This document shows, one piece after another, positions 17,323-25,406 of a stretch of 64,000 bases of DNA. Source of the DNA: Pseudomonas sp. JQ170C (GTDB taxonomy: Bacteria; Pseudomonadota; Gammaproteobacteria; Pseudomonadales; Pseudomonadaceae). The stretch is from contig NZ_CP141608.1 in NCBI RefSeq assembly GCF_035581345.1, positions 626,001 to 690,000 of the forward strand, read 5' to 3'. The notes under the pieces were generated by a model that was not told where the DNA came from, made no database searches, and worked only from the letters and a program-made list of their open reading frames with translations. The position numbers were made by a program, and so were the translations under genes. Numbering within the stretch: position 1 is the stretch's first letter; the number at the start of each line of letters is the position of its first letter.

Positions 17323-19677
17323 ATGCTCATCTTAGCTCGCCCGCGCAGTCCGATGGCGAAACGGCTGGGTGCCGCCGCAGGGGCTGTGTTGCTGCTGTGC
17401 GCCTTGCTGTGGGGTGCCGATCGCCTGTGGCCATTGCCCCTGCCGGCCGATGACCTGGCGCGGGTCGTGCTGGCCGAGGACGGTACGCCCCTCTGGCGTT
17501 TTGCCGATGCCGAGGGCGTGTGGCGCTACCCGGTGAGCAGCGATCAGGTGTCGCCGTATTACTTGCAGGCGTTGCTCACCTACGAAGATCGCTGGTTCTA
17601 TCACCACCCCGGGGTCAATCCCCTTGCGCTGGGCCGGGCGGCCTGGCAGAACCTGCGCGGCGGGCGGGTGGTGTCGGGGGGCAGCACGCTGTCGATGCAG
17701 GTGGCCCGCTTGCTCGAACCGCATCCGCGTACCTTGCCCGGCAAGCTGCGCCAGTTGTGGCGCACCGCGCAGCTGGAGTGGCACCTGTCCAAGGCGCAGA
17801 TCCTGGAGATCTACCTCAACCGCGCCCCCTTTGGCGGCACCTTGCAGGGCGTGGCCGCCGCCAGTTGGGCGTACCTGGGCAAATCGCCGCTGCACCTGAC
17901 CCCTGCGGAGGCAGCGTTGCTGGCGGTGTTGCCCCAGGCACCGAGCCGCTTGCGTCCGGACCGCCACCCGGCGCGGGCGCAAGTGGCCCGCGACAAGGTG
18001 CTGCAACGCCTGCTCGACTACCAGGTGTGGCCGCAGCAACGGGTGAGCGAGGCGTTGGAGGAACCCCTGCTGCTGGCGCCCAGGCAGGAGCCGGCCCTGG
18101 CGCCCTTGCTGGCCCGGCGCCTGAACCGGCCACACAGCCCACCGCTGATTCGCACCACCCTCGACGCCTCGTTGCAACGTCGCCTTGAAGACCTGCTGCT
18201 GGGCTGGCGTGCACGCCTGCCAGAACGCACCTCGGCGGCGATCCTGGTGGTGGAGGCGCAGAACATGGCGGTGCGCGCCTACCTGGGGTCGGTGGACTTG
18301 AACGACGAGCGCCGCTTCGGCCACGTCGACATGATCAGCGCACTGCGCTCGCCGGGTTCCACGCTCAAGCCCTTCCTTTATGGCATGGCCATGGACGATG
18401 GCCTGATCCATTCCGAATCGCTTCTGCAAGATGTTCCCAGGCGTTATGGCGACTATCGGCCAGGGAATTTCTCCATGGGCTTCAGCGGGCCGGTGGCGGC
18501 CAGTTCCGCCTTGGCGCTGTCGCTGAACCTGCCGGCGGTGCAGTTGCTTGAGGCCTATGGGCCCAAGCGATTTGCCGCGCAGATGCGCAGCGGCGGCGTG
18601 CCCCTGACCCTGCCGCCCTTGGCCGAGCCGAACCTGTCGCTGATCCTGGGCGGTGCCGGCAGTCGCCTTGAAGAGCTGGTGGCTGGCTACGGCGCGTTGT
18701 CCCGTGGGGGGCTGAGTGCGCCGATCCGTTTGCAGCCGGATGCGCCGTTGGCCGAGCGCCGGCTGTTGTCGCCGGGTAGCGCCTGGATCATCCGGCGCAT
18801 TCTCAGTGGCCAGGCCCGCCCGGATCGCGACCCCCATGCCGAGTTGGTGCAGCGCCCGCTGCTGGCGTGGAAGACCGGCACCAGTTATGGCTTCAGGGAC
18901 GCCTGGTCGATTGGCGTCGGCCCGCGTTACCTGATCGGCATCTGGATTGGCCGGCCCGACGGTACCCCCGTGCCCGGGCAGTTCGGCCTGGCCTCCGCCG
19001 CGCCGCTGATGCTGCAGGTTCACGATGTATTGAGTAACCGCGACAGCCAGCGCCGCATTGCTGCTCCGGTGGCCGCGGTACCTGCCAATGTCGGCGTGGC
19101 GGCGATCTGCTGGCCGTTGGGGCAACCACTGGCCCGGCAGGACGTCAATTGCCGGCGCCAACGCTTTGCCTGGACCCTGGACGGCACCACGCCACCCACC
19201 TTGCAGGCGGCCGACCAGCCCTTGAGCGTGGGCTTGCGCGAAACCGTATGGGTGAACGGCCAGGGGTTGCGGGTCGATGCCAGCTGTAGCGGTGCCGAGC
19301 CCAGGGAAATTGTCTTGTGGCCCGCGCCCCTGGAGCCCTGGCTGCCGCGGGTCGAGCGGCGCGACGCGCGGCTGCCCAAGGTCGATCCGGCGTGCCCGCC
19401 CCAGGTGCCTGCCAGCTCGCCACCGCTGTCCATTGTCGGTGTGCGCCAGGGCGATGAGCTGCGCCGCCCGGCCGCCAGCAGCGAGCCGTTGCGTCTTGAG
19501 GTGTCGGCACTGGGAGGCAGCGGCAAGCGCTGGTGGTTCCTTAATGGCGCGCCGCTGGGCGAGTCGGTTGGCCAGGAGCGCCTGAGTGCGCGGTTCGAGC
19601 AAGCCGGGCAGTTTGAGTTGAGTGCGCTGGACGAGAGCGGGCACACCGCCCGGGTCGAGTTCCAGGTCAATGAGTAA
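17323..19677 (+). CDS. pbpC: Peptidoglycan glycosyltransferase/transpeptidase PbpC (PBP1C)
   Basis: 784 residues. After a membrane anchor (about 14-33) comes a GT51 glycosyltransferase domain with the catalytic EDRWFYHHPGV near Glu88 and GGSTLSMQVARLL. A penicillin-binding domain follows with SxxK (STLK, Ser346), an SLN motif and KTGTSYGFRDAW at Lys517. The C-terminal 100 residues form the PBP1C-specific beta domain. Length and order fit PbpC. Such genes pair with YfhM-type macroglobulins, as here, suggesting joint repair and defence of the periplasm. A start 10 codons downstream (17353) is possible; the first ATG has AAGG upstream. Confidence 0.94.
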   Translation: MLILARPRSPMAKRLGAAAGAVLLLCALLWGADRLWPLPLPADDLARVVLAEDGTPLWRFADAEGVWRYPVSSDQVSPYYLQALLTYEDRWFYHHPGVNPLALGRAAWQNLRGGRVVSGGSTLSMQVARLLEPHPRTLPGKLRQLWRTAQLEWHLSKAQILEIYLNRAPFGGTLQGVAAASWAYLGKSPLHLTPAEAALLAVLPQAPSRLRPDRHPARAQVARDKVLQRLLDYQVWPQQRVSEALEEPLLLAPRQEPALAPLLARRLNRPHSPPLIRTTLDASLQRRLEDLLLGWRARLPERTSAAILVVEAQNMAVRAYLGSVDLNDERRFGHVDMISALRSPGSTLKPFLYGMAMDDGLIHSESLLQDVPRRYGDYRPGNFSMGFSGPVAASSALALSLNLPAVQLLEAYGPKRFAAQMRSGGVPLTLPPLAEPNLSLILGGAGSRLEELVAGYGALSRGGLSAPIRLQPDAPLAERRLLSPGSAWIIRRILSGQARPDRDPHAELVQRPLLAWKTGTSYGFRDAWSIGVGPRYLIGIWIGRPDGTPVPGQFGLASAAPLMLQVHDVLSNRDSQRRIAAPVAAVPANVGVAAICWPLGQPLARQDVNCRRQRFAWTLDGTTPPTLQAADQPLSVGLRETVWVNGQGLRVDASCSGAEPREIVLWPAPLEPWLPRVERRDARLPKVDPACPPQVPASSPPLSIVGVRQGDELRRPAASSEPLRLEVSALGGSGKRWWFLNGAPLGESVGQERLSARFEQAGQFELSALDESGHTARVEFQVNE

Positions 19678-19693
19678 GGCGCCTGGGCGCCTT
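19676..19693 (+). terminator. Possible terminator after pbpC
   Basis: AAGGCGC-CTGG-GCGCCTT forms a 7-bp stem with a 4-base loop that overlaps the pbpC stop codon. It is followed by CAATTGGATAT rather than a clear T-run, so intrinsic termination is uncertain. Confidence 0.4.
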
Positions 19694-19916
19694 CAATTGG
19701 ATATAGCGCCAAAGTGGAGTGCGCCTCGACATCCCTTTGCCAGGCGCGTAAGCCGTTGAATCACAACCCCGTTTTTTATCCTGTTCAAAGGTATAGAAAG
19801 GGTTAATACCAAGTTCCGAATTGTCCGCCGTCGTTGCCCGCGTTCAGATGCCTGCAACAGAGATCGGCGCTGCGTGTGTCGCTCTCAAACAACGAGCTGC
19901 GGCAACGGAGTCGCCC

Positions 19917-21512
19917 ATGAAAACGCAAGCGTGGAAAGCAAGTACGGCCCTGGCCCTGATCCTGGCGGTGAGCCTGGGTGGATGCAGCAGCGGAGGCGGC
20001 GGCTCCAAGAGCCATGTCGACAGTTCGACACCCACTGAGGCCGGTTCCGACACGGGGGCCGGTGGCAGCAGTGATGGAACCGCAGGGGGCGGCACTGGTG
20101 GCATCGGTGGAACAGGAGATGGCCTGGCCGGTGGTGGCGCGGGTACTGGCGGTACGGGCAGTGCAGGCGGTTCTGGTGGGACCGGAGGTACAGGTGGCAC
20201 TGGTGGAACGGGCGGGGGTGATGGCGGCACTGGCCCCGGCGGTGAAAACCCCGGCACTGGTAATCCAGGCACCGGCAATCCAGGCGGTGGCGACCCGGGC
20301 GGCGGCACTACCACGCCCTTGGTTACTGGCCAGGTGGTTGATCAGGTGGGCAATGCCGTGGCCGGTGTCGGTACGGGAGTCGCTGGCGTAGGTGCGAGCG
20401 TGGATTCGTTGCCTGTCCTGGGAAGTACCGGCGCCGGCGGCCTGGTGACCTCCGCCGGCACCGCCGTGAACAGCATCGGTAGCGGGGTCAGTGACGGGCT
20501 CGGCCAACTGGGCGCCGGCGGCAATGCCATCGGCACCACAGTGGCCGGTGTCGGCCAGGGCGTATCGGACCTTGGCGGTGGTGTACAGCAACTGGGCGGC
20601 AGCGATCTGATCGAGCACATTCCCGTGGTGAACACCGTGGTCGGTCATGTCGGGCAGGCCGTGACCATGCTCGGCGATACCTTGAGTACCCAGAGCACCA
20701 CCGGCCCCTTGGGCGGCCTCAATGAGGGTGTGAGTAATAAGGTGTTGGTCCCGGTGGTCTCGCTGGTGGAAACCACCACTAACAATCTCGGCAGCCAGAC
20801 CAGGCTCGGTGGCCCGCTGGACTCGGTGGTCAGCAAGGTCGGCGGTACGCTCGAGGGGGTGGGTGACAAGATCGCCAGTGCCGGTGGCAGCAATCCGCTG
20901 ACCACGGCCGTCGGCAACCTGGCCAGCACGGTCGGCGGTGCAACCAGTACGTCCGGCGAACTGGTGAACGGCCCTGGCGGCAAGCCAGGCCTGCTGGAAA
21001 CGGTCGGCGGCGCGGTGGCCGGTGTCGGCACCGGTCTTGATGCCGGCAGTAATAACGCCTTGCTCAGCACCACCGGCACCGCTGCGGCAGCGGTAGGTAA
21101 CAGCGTGGCTTCGCTGGGCACGGTCATGGGTGGCAATGGCGTGGCCAGCGCTAGCGCGGGTGTGCCGACTGCCGCGCTGACCGGCACTGTGGGCGCTGCG
21201 GTGACGCCCGTCGTGACGAGCGTCGCCAGCGTCACCTCACAAGTGGGGGCGGCAACCGGCATCGGTGCACCGGTCGACGGCCTGGTGAGCAAGGTGGGTG
21301 GGGCGGTCAGCAGTCTGGGCAACCAGGTGGATGCGGCCAGCAGCAACCCGGTGGTCAGTTCCGTGGGCGCTGCCGTCAACGAAGTGGGTAAAACAGTCGA
21401 TCAGGTGGGCGGCTTGCTTGCCCCGGAAGGGCAGCAGGGCGGTGGCCTGGGCGGCGCACTCAGTGGACTGGCGGGCGGCCTCAAACATGGGCTGACGGGG
21501 GCGCAGCCTTGA
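19917..21512 (+). CDS. Glycine-rich repetitive lipoprotein (collagen-like), putative TPS passenger
   Basis: 531 residues. The start MKTQAWKASTALALILAVSLGGCSS is a lipoprotein signal with the cysteine at about residue 23. Residues 25-130 are low-complexity Gly/Thr/Ser with GGT and GNPGTGNPG triplets, collagen-like in composition. From about 135 to the end the protein is Val/Gly/Ala/Ser-rich, with irregular repeats of the form VGxxVxxxGxxVD and NPVVSSVGAAV, without cysteines, and suggests a fibrous or beta-solenoid fold. I find no haemagglutinin-type TPS domain. It is followed after about 100 bases by a TpsB-type transporter on the same strand, so it may be its cargo. GGAG lies 6 bases before the chosen ATG. 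Confidence 0.8.
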   Translation: MKTQAWKASTALALILAVSLGGCSSGGGGSKSHVDSSTPTEAGSDTGAGGSSDGTAGGGTGGIGGTGDGLAGGGAGTGGTGSAGGSGGTGGTGGTGGTGGGDGGTGPGGENPGTGNPGTGNPGGGDPGGGTTTPLVTGQVVDQVGNAVAGVGTGVAGVGASVDSLPVLGSTGAGGLVTSAGTAVNSIGSGVSDGLGQLGAGGNAIGTTVAGVGQGVSDLGGGVQQLGGSDLIEHIPVVNTVVGHVGQAVTMLGDTLSTQSTTGPLGGLNEGVSNKVLVPVVSLVETTTNNLGSQTRLGGPLDSVVSKVGGTLEGVGDKIASAGGSNPLTTAVGNLASTVGGATSTSGELVNGPGGKPGLLETVGGAVAGVGTGLDAGSNNALLSTTGTAAAAVGNSVASLGTVMGGNGVASASAGVPTAALTGTVGAAVTPVVTSVASVTSQVGAATGIGAPVDGLVSKVGGAVSSLGNQVDAASSNPVVSSVGAAVNEVGKTVDQVGGLLAPEGQQGGGLGGALSGLAGGLKHGLTGAQP

Positions 21513-21563
21513 GGCACTGCCTTCATTAGACGATTGTTCGGGCAACACCTACGCTTGAGTCTG

Positions 21564-21595
21564 ACGAGGGAACCACGTGGGTTCCCTCGTATTTT
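21564..21595 (+). terminator. Intercistronic hairpin, partial terminator or attenuator
   Basis: ACGAGGGAACC (21564-21574) pairs perfectly with GGTTCCCTCGT (21580-21590) around a 5-base loop and is followed by ATTTT. It sits between the lipoprotein stop and the transporter start, ending about 20 bases before the latter, so it could lower expression of the transporter relative to the lipoprotein. Confidence 0.7.
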
Positions 21596-21614
21596 CGGGA
21601 ACATGGAGCGTCCA

Positions 21615-23282
21615 ATGCGTCCATTGGTTGTTGCGATTCTGGGGTTGTCCTGGGCCAGTGTGCTAAGTGCAGAACCCCTGCCAAGTTTCCTCAACAGCAA
21701 CGATGTCGAACGCAGCCTGCCGGCACCGAACCTGCCCGCCGATGCCTTCCGGCCCACGACGCCAGACCTGCAGACGCCCGCGCCCGCCCCCCAGCAGCAA
21801 CCTCTGCTGATGAGTACCCGGGTGATGGTGCGCAAGGTGCGCATCGAGGGCGGCACGATCTACCCCTTGAGTGACCTGCGTGATAACTACCAGGACCTGG
21901 TCAACCGCGAAGTCACCCTGGCCGAACTGATCGAGGCGACCCGGCGCCTGACTCAGCGCTACCAGCACGATGGTTACCTGCTTTCGTACGCCTACCTGCC
22001 GCCTCAGGACTTTGCCGATGGGCGTGTGCGGGTGGTGCTGGTCGAAGGCTATATCCGTGACTTTGAACTGCATGGCGATGTTGGCCCGGCATCGGCGTAC
22101 CTGGACAAACTGTTCAGCCGGCTCAAGGCCGAGCGCCCCCTTACGCGTCAGTCCTTCGAGCGCTACACCTCATTGATGAGCCGGGTGCCTGGCATAACCT
22201 TCCAGGCGCAGGTGCCGCCGCCGGGCACCACCGATGGCGCGACCAAACTGATTGCCCAGGCTTCACGCAAGCCGTTCACCTCGACCCTGAACCTGACCGA
22301 CGGTAGCCGCGACGACATCCAGGCGCTGTTGGGGGTGAGCAGCAACGCCCAGACGTCATTGGCCGAGCAGGTGAGCTTCAGTGCCCTGTTCCCGCCGGGG
22401 GATGATGATGAACACTACTATCGCCTGGACTACGCCCAGTACCTGGACAGCGAGGGCAGCCAACTGACCCTGTCGGCCTCGCAGTACCGCAGCGACCCCA
22501 GCGCCCTGGTGCGCCTGAACAACGGCATCAATCTGAAGCAGCACCGCGAGAACGACCGCTATTCGATTGGCCTTGGCCAAACGCTGATCGCCTCGCCCAA
22601 CGAATGGCTCAGCGTTGCTGCGCGCCTGTATGCCGTCAATGACAACACCGATTACCGGGTCGTCGGCTTCCCGCTCAAGATCAGCAGCCGCACCGACCTG
22701 AGGGCCCTGGCCTTCGAGGGAGACTGGCGTGTGGCGGATGCCCGGCAACTGCGCATCGTCAGTGTCGGGGCCTATCAGGGCCTGGATTACCTGGGGGCCA
22801 AGACCGACAGCGACATCGACCTGGATTTTCTGCGCCTGCGCCTGTCGGGCGTGCAGAGTGACCGGTTCTTTGACAATTGGCAGGGCGTGGCCTCGGCGGC
22901 GTTGTACTGGAGCGGCGACAGCCTGCCAGACAGCGAGCGGGCGGTGTTTGGTGGGCAGAGCTTCGGCCGTGGTTACCCCAGTGACCAGGCGTCTGGCGAC
23001 AAGGGCTGGGGCGCAGCTTATGAGGTGAACTACAGCTTCAAGCGTGAGGGCGACTGGCTGAAGATCCTGCAGCCCTATGTGGTGCTGGATGCAGCGCGCA
23101 GCTGGTTCAACGAGCTGGAAGTGCGCGACTCGACGCTGTCGTCGGCGGCACTGGGGGTGCGCTTTGGCGATGCCCGTTACTACAACATCTCCCTGGAAGC
23201 GGCCAAGCCGATGTCGGACATCGCCCTGGACAGTTTCAATCGGCGGCCACGGTACACCTTGAGTTTCAGCTACCAGCTATAG
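21615..23282 (+). CDS. TpsB/FhaC-type outer-membrane transporter (ShlB/HecB family)
   Basis: 555 residues. A signal peptide (MRPLVVAILGLSWASVLSA) and a Pro-rich linker lead into two POTRA-like modules (about 75-230; VRKVRIEGGTIYPLSDL and VRVVLVEGYIRDFELHG). A 16-strand barrel follows, ending in the outer-membrane signature YTLSFSYQL. The loop-6 motif, usually VRGY, appears as FGRGYPSDQ. These proteins secrete or assemble a partner exoprotein across the outer membrane. The ATG at 21615 has GGAG at 7 bases; another ATG 12 bases earlier lacks a site. The only adjacent candidate partner is the upstream Gly-rich lipoprotein. Confidence 0.9.
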   Translation: MRPLVVAILGLSWASVLSAEPLPSFLNSNDVERSLPAPNLPADAFRPTTPDLQTPAPAPQQQPLLMSTRVMVRKVRIEGGTIYPLSDLRDNYQDLVNREVTLAELIEATRRLTQRYQHDGYLLSYAYLPPQDFADGRVRVVLVEGYIRDFELHGDVGPASAYLDKLFSRLKAERPLTRQSFERYTSLMSRVPGITFQAQVPPPGTTDGATKLIAQASRKPFTSTLNLTDGSRDDIQALLGVSSNAQTSLAEQVSFSALFPPGDDDEHYYRLDYAQYLDSEGSQLTLSASQYRSDPSALVRLNNGINLKQHRENDRYSIGLGQTLIASPNEWLSVAARLYAVNDNTDYRVVGFPLKISSRTDLRALAFEGDWRVADARQLRIVSVGAYQGLDYLGAKTDSDIDLDFLRLRLSGVQSDRFFDNWQGVASAALYWSGDSLPDSERAVFGGQSFGRGYPSDQASGDKGWGAAYEVNYSFKREGDWLKILQPYVVLDAARSWFNELEVRDSTLSSAALGVRFGDARYYNISLEAAKPMSDIALDSFNRRPRYTLSFSYQL

Positions 23283-23296
23283 CGACCGCTCCAAAT

Positions 23297-23494
23297 CACC
23301 CCCCCGGGGTAGGAGCGGGCTTGCCCCGCGAAAGGCCGGTACAGCCAGAAAAATGGGTGTTGCCCGAACGATTGATCGCGGGGCAAGCCCGCTCCTACCG
23401 GTCGAATCGGGGGGGTGAACATTAGTCATCGCGGGGCAAACCCGCTCCTGCCGGGGATGGGGAAACCCGGTGGGGCGGGCCTGTCCCGCGATGA
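23297..23494. repeat. Cluster of four REP units
   Basis: Units at 23309-23331 (forward), 23375-23399 (reverse), 23427-23453 (reverse, two substitutions) and 23471-23492 (forward, degenerate) fill most of the 221-bp gap. The first pair is flanked by matching CACCCCCCC (from 23297) and GGGGGGGTG (to 23417) arms, giving a larger nested palindrome. The cluster separates the transporter gene from the convergent Tad-associated receiver gene and marks the left border of the pilus island. Confidence 0.9.
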
Positions 23495-23503
23495 AGTCGC
23501 AGG

Positions 23504-23905
23504 TCAGTTCACCAGGTGCAGGCGTGGCTTGGGGAAGAGGTTGTCGAGGGTTTCCAGCAGGCGAGTGTGGTAGATGGGCTTGCGAAACAGGTCCAGCACC
23601 TGCAAGCGCAGCAGGTCACTGATGTCGTCCATGTCGGCGTGCCCGGAGGTGACGATCACCGGCAGGTGCTGGCGGGCGGTGTGCTCGCGCAGGCGCTTGA
23701 TCAGTGAAATGCCACTCTCTTCGGGCATGCGCAGATCAGTGATCACCAGCGCCACGTCCGGGTGGCGAGTGAGCTGCTGCAGGGCGAGTTTCACCGAGGT
23801 AGCCGTGTAGCAGCAAAAACCCTCGTTCTCCAGCAGCTCGGCCAGTTCCAGCAAGGCATCTTCTTCGTCATCCACCAGGAGAATCTGTTGACGTGTAGTT
23901 GGCAT
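23504..23905 (-). CDS. Stand-alone receiver-domain response regulator
   Basis: 133 residues, a single CheY-like domain with no output domain. The acidic pocket is LLVDDEE (Asp12/13), the phospho-acceptor is Asp57 in VITDLRMPEESG, the switch residue lies in PVIVTSGHAD, and the lysine is in DLFRKPIYH. Of two nearby ATGs, the one at 23905 has AAAGGA at 6 bases; the upstream one abuts the site and is disfavoured. It lies 42 bases downstream of flp on the same strand and is probably co-transcribed, suggesting a phosphorelay link to the pilus system, perhaps to PprA. The partner is inferred only. Confidence 0.88.
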   Translation of the reverse strand: MPTTRQQILLVDDEEDALLELAELLENEGFCCYTATSVKLALQQLTRHPDVALVITDLRMPEESGISLIKRLREHTARQHLPVIVTSGHADMDDISDLLRLQVLDLFRKPIYHTRLLETLDNLFPKPRLHLVN

Positions 23906-23947
23906 GGGCATTCCTTTATCGGTGGTGGATGTCTTTACTTTTTTTTA

Positions 23948-24142
23948 CTACTCCGCCTTAGGAGGCTCTAGGGATGTTTTGATTGTTTCAAATGTGGTTT
24001 TGACATGCTTGGAGATATCCCCAACGAACCCCGCCAATACCACCGCCACCATCGCTGCAATGATGGCGTATTCGATACCGGACGCCCCGTCCTTGCGATG
24101 GAAGAATTCTTTGCAGCTCTTGAGAATCCGGGATACACGCAT
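23948..24142 (-). CDS. flp: Flp-family type IVb pilin
   Basis: 64 residues. A short basic leader (MRVSRILKSCKEFFHRKDG) ends at Gly19, the prepilin peptidase cleavage point. The mature protein starts ASGIEYAIIAAMVAVVLAGF, with the conserved Glu (+5) and Tyr (+6) of Flp pilins and a single hydrophobic helix. AGGAG lies 7 bases before the ATG at 24142; an in-frame upstream codon would spoil the leader length. It is transcribed away from rcpC, so the intervening region is a divergent promoter region. The product is the major subunit of the Tad pilus assembled by the genes to the right. Confidence 0.93.
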   Translation of the reverse strand: MRVSRILKSCKEFFHRKDGASGIEYAIIAAMVAVVLAGFVGDISKHVKTTFETIKTSLEPPKAE

Positions 24143-24461
24143 GGCACTTCTCCTTGCGCACAACGGCGCAGATGACAGGGGCGGGTCGATGATTCCCCTT
24201 TGCCATCACAGCATCGTCAACCACTGAAAAACCAGCAAATGTAAGAAGGCATTAATACGAAAGTGATAGCGCGAAAACTGACGCCAGTAAGTCGTTGATT
24301 CAGGGGGCTGTCAGCATTACGGCGGAAAAATTTCTGGCGGGTAATGGCGTTTTGTCTTCACTGCGCTACCGTCAAATAGCGAAATCGTTGCTTTCTTGGC
24401 AACACAGTTGGCCGGTTCAAAGGCGGTTGCGAGGGACGGGCAGGGCAGTTGGAGGACCGGC
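24143..24461. promoter_or_regulatory. Divergent flp / rcpC control region
   Basis: This 319-bp gap has no credible gene and is more AT-rich than its flanks, with ATTAATACGAAAGTGATAG near 24250 and AAAAATTT near 24325. A small inverted pair GTTGC-N7-GCAAC lies at 24387-24403. It must hold the flp promoter (left) and the rcpC-tadD operon promoter (right). In P. aeruginosa both are PprB targets, but I cannot identify a PprB site from sequence alone. Confidence 0.6.
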
Positions 24462-25382
24462 ATGGGCAGTCGCTTAACCATCATTCTTGCGGGATTTTTT
24501 TTGCTGGGGGCTTTGCTGGCAGGCTATTGGGGGCTGGAACTCAGCCGTCCTGCCCAGGCCCCTGTCGCAGCGCCTGTTGCCGCCCCTGTGGTGGAACAGG
24601 TGGTCACCAGCGCCACGGACGAAATGCGCCAGCCCGTGGTGGTCCTGCGCCGCGATGTGGCGCCCTATACCCCCCTCACTGCCGACGACCTGCTGCTGGA
24701 GCGCTTGCAGGTAGCCCCCGCGGGCAGCTTCCAGACCTTCGAGCAAGTGCTCGGGCGCAGTAGCTGGCGGGCCCTGTCCGCCGGCACCTGGCTGGAGCAG
24801 GGCAGTTTCGACGCCGGCGGGCCGCTGGCGCGGATGATCCATCCCCATGAGCGTGCTCTGGCCGTCGCTGTCGATGAAGTGATCGGTGCGGCCGGACAGT
24901 TGAGCCCAGGCGACTACGTCGATGTGCTGCTCTACCTGCGCGAGGCCAACCAGAACCCCCAGGCCACCGCCCAGGTGGTGCTGCCGGCGCTGCGCGTGCT
25001 CAGTGTCGGGGCCCAGATGGGGTTGGGCAACGACGGCAGGGCGGTCACTCCCCCGCAGGATGAAAAGGCTCGTCAGGACGCGCAACGCAATGCGGCGCGC
25101 ACGGTGGTGCTGGCAGTCCCCGAGAAGCTGGCCAGCCGCTTGATGCTTGCCACCCAAACCGGCAGCTTGCGCCTGGCGGTGCGCAGCGCCGAAGAAAAAC
25201 GCCTGGCGCAGTATTGGGCCAATCCCCAGGGCAGCACGGTGGAAGTGGACAACGCCAACCGCGAACTCTATCGCTTCAGTCAGTTGGCCCAGGCACCGGT
25301 GCCTCAGGCGGTGGCCAGCACCTCGCCGCGTCGCGGCATGGAAATCATTCGAGGCAACCAATCCCTCCAACCCACTCCCTGA
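24462..25382 (+). CDS. rcpC: Flp pilus assembly protein RcpC/CpaB
   Basis: 306 residues. An N-terminal membrane anchor (LTIILAGFFLLGALLAGYWG) is followed by a linker and a SAF-type domain (VVLRRDVAPYTPLTADDLLLERL..., about 65-130). A second region follows (HERALAVAVDEVIGAAGQLSPGDYVDVLLYL), typical of CpaB/RcpC. It is a periplasmic component that supports the RcpA secretin. GGAGGACCGGC precedes the ATG at 24462. It is the first gene of the rcpC-rcpA-tadZABCD operon, and 24 bases separate it from rcpA. Confidence 0.92.
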   Translation: MGSRLTIILAGFFLLGALLAGYWGLELSRPAQAPVAAPVAAPVVEQVVTSATDEMRQPVVVLRRDVAPYTPLTADDLLLERLQVAPAGSFQTFEQVLGRSSWRALSAGTWLEQGSFDAGGPLARMIHPHERALAVAVDEVIGAAGQLSPGDYVDVLLYLREANQNPQATAQVVLPALRVLSVGAQMGLGNDGRAVTPPQDEKARQDAQRNAARTVVLAVPEKLASRLMLATQTGSLRLAVRSAEEKRLAQYWANPQGSTVEVDNANRELYRFSQLAQAPVPQAVASTSPRRGMEIIRGNQSLQPTP

Positions 25383-25406
25383 TCCAACCAGCCAGGATGC
25401 CCTTCA

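Noticed and set aside
17332..19644. A 770-codon minus-strand open frame opposite pbpC
   Set aside because: The plus strand encodes all transglycosylase and transpeptidase motifs; the opposite frame is low complexity without motifs.
20090..20310. CRISPR-like or tandem DNA repeat array
   Set aside because: The short GGT/GGC-rich periodicity is coding (Gly-Thr and Gly-Asn-Pro triplets) within the lipoprotein frame and has no repeat-spacer structure.
23297..23494. An ordinary intrinsic terminator after the transporter gene
   Set aside because: The hairpins are REP units without T-runs; they may affect 3' ends, but are better described as repeats.
24143..24461. A defined PprB binding box in the flp-rcpC gap
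   Set aside because: I could not recall a reliable consensus and found no convincing repeated motif, so no site was called.
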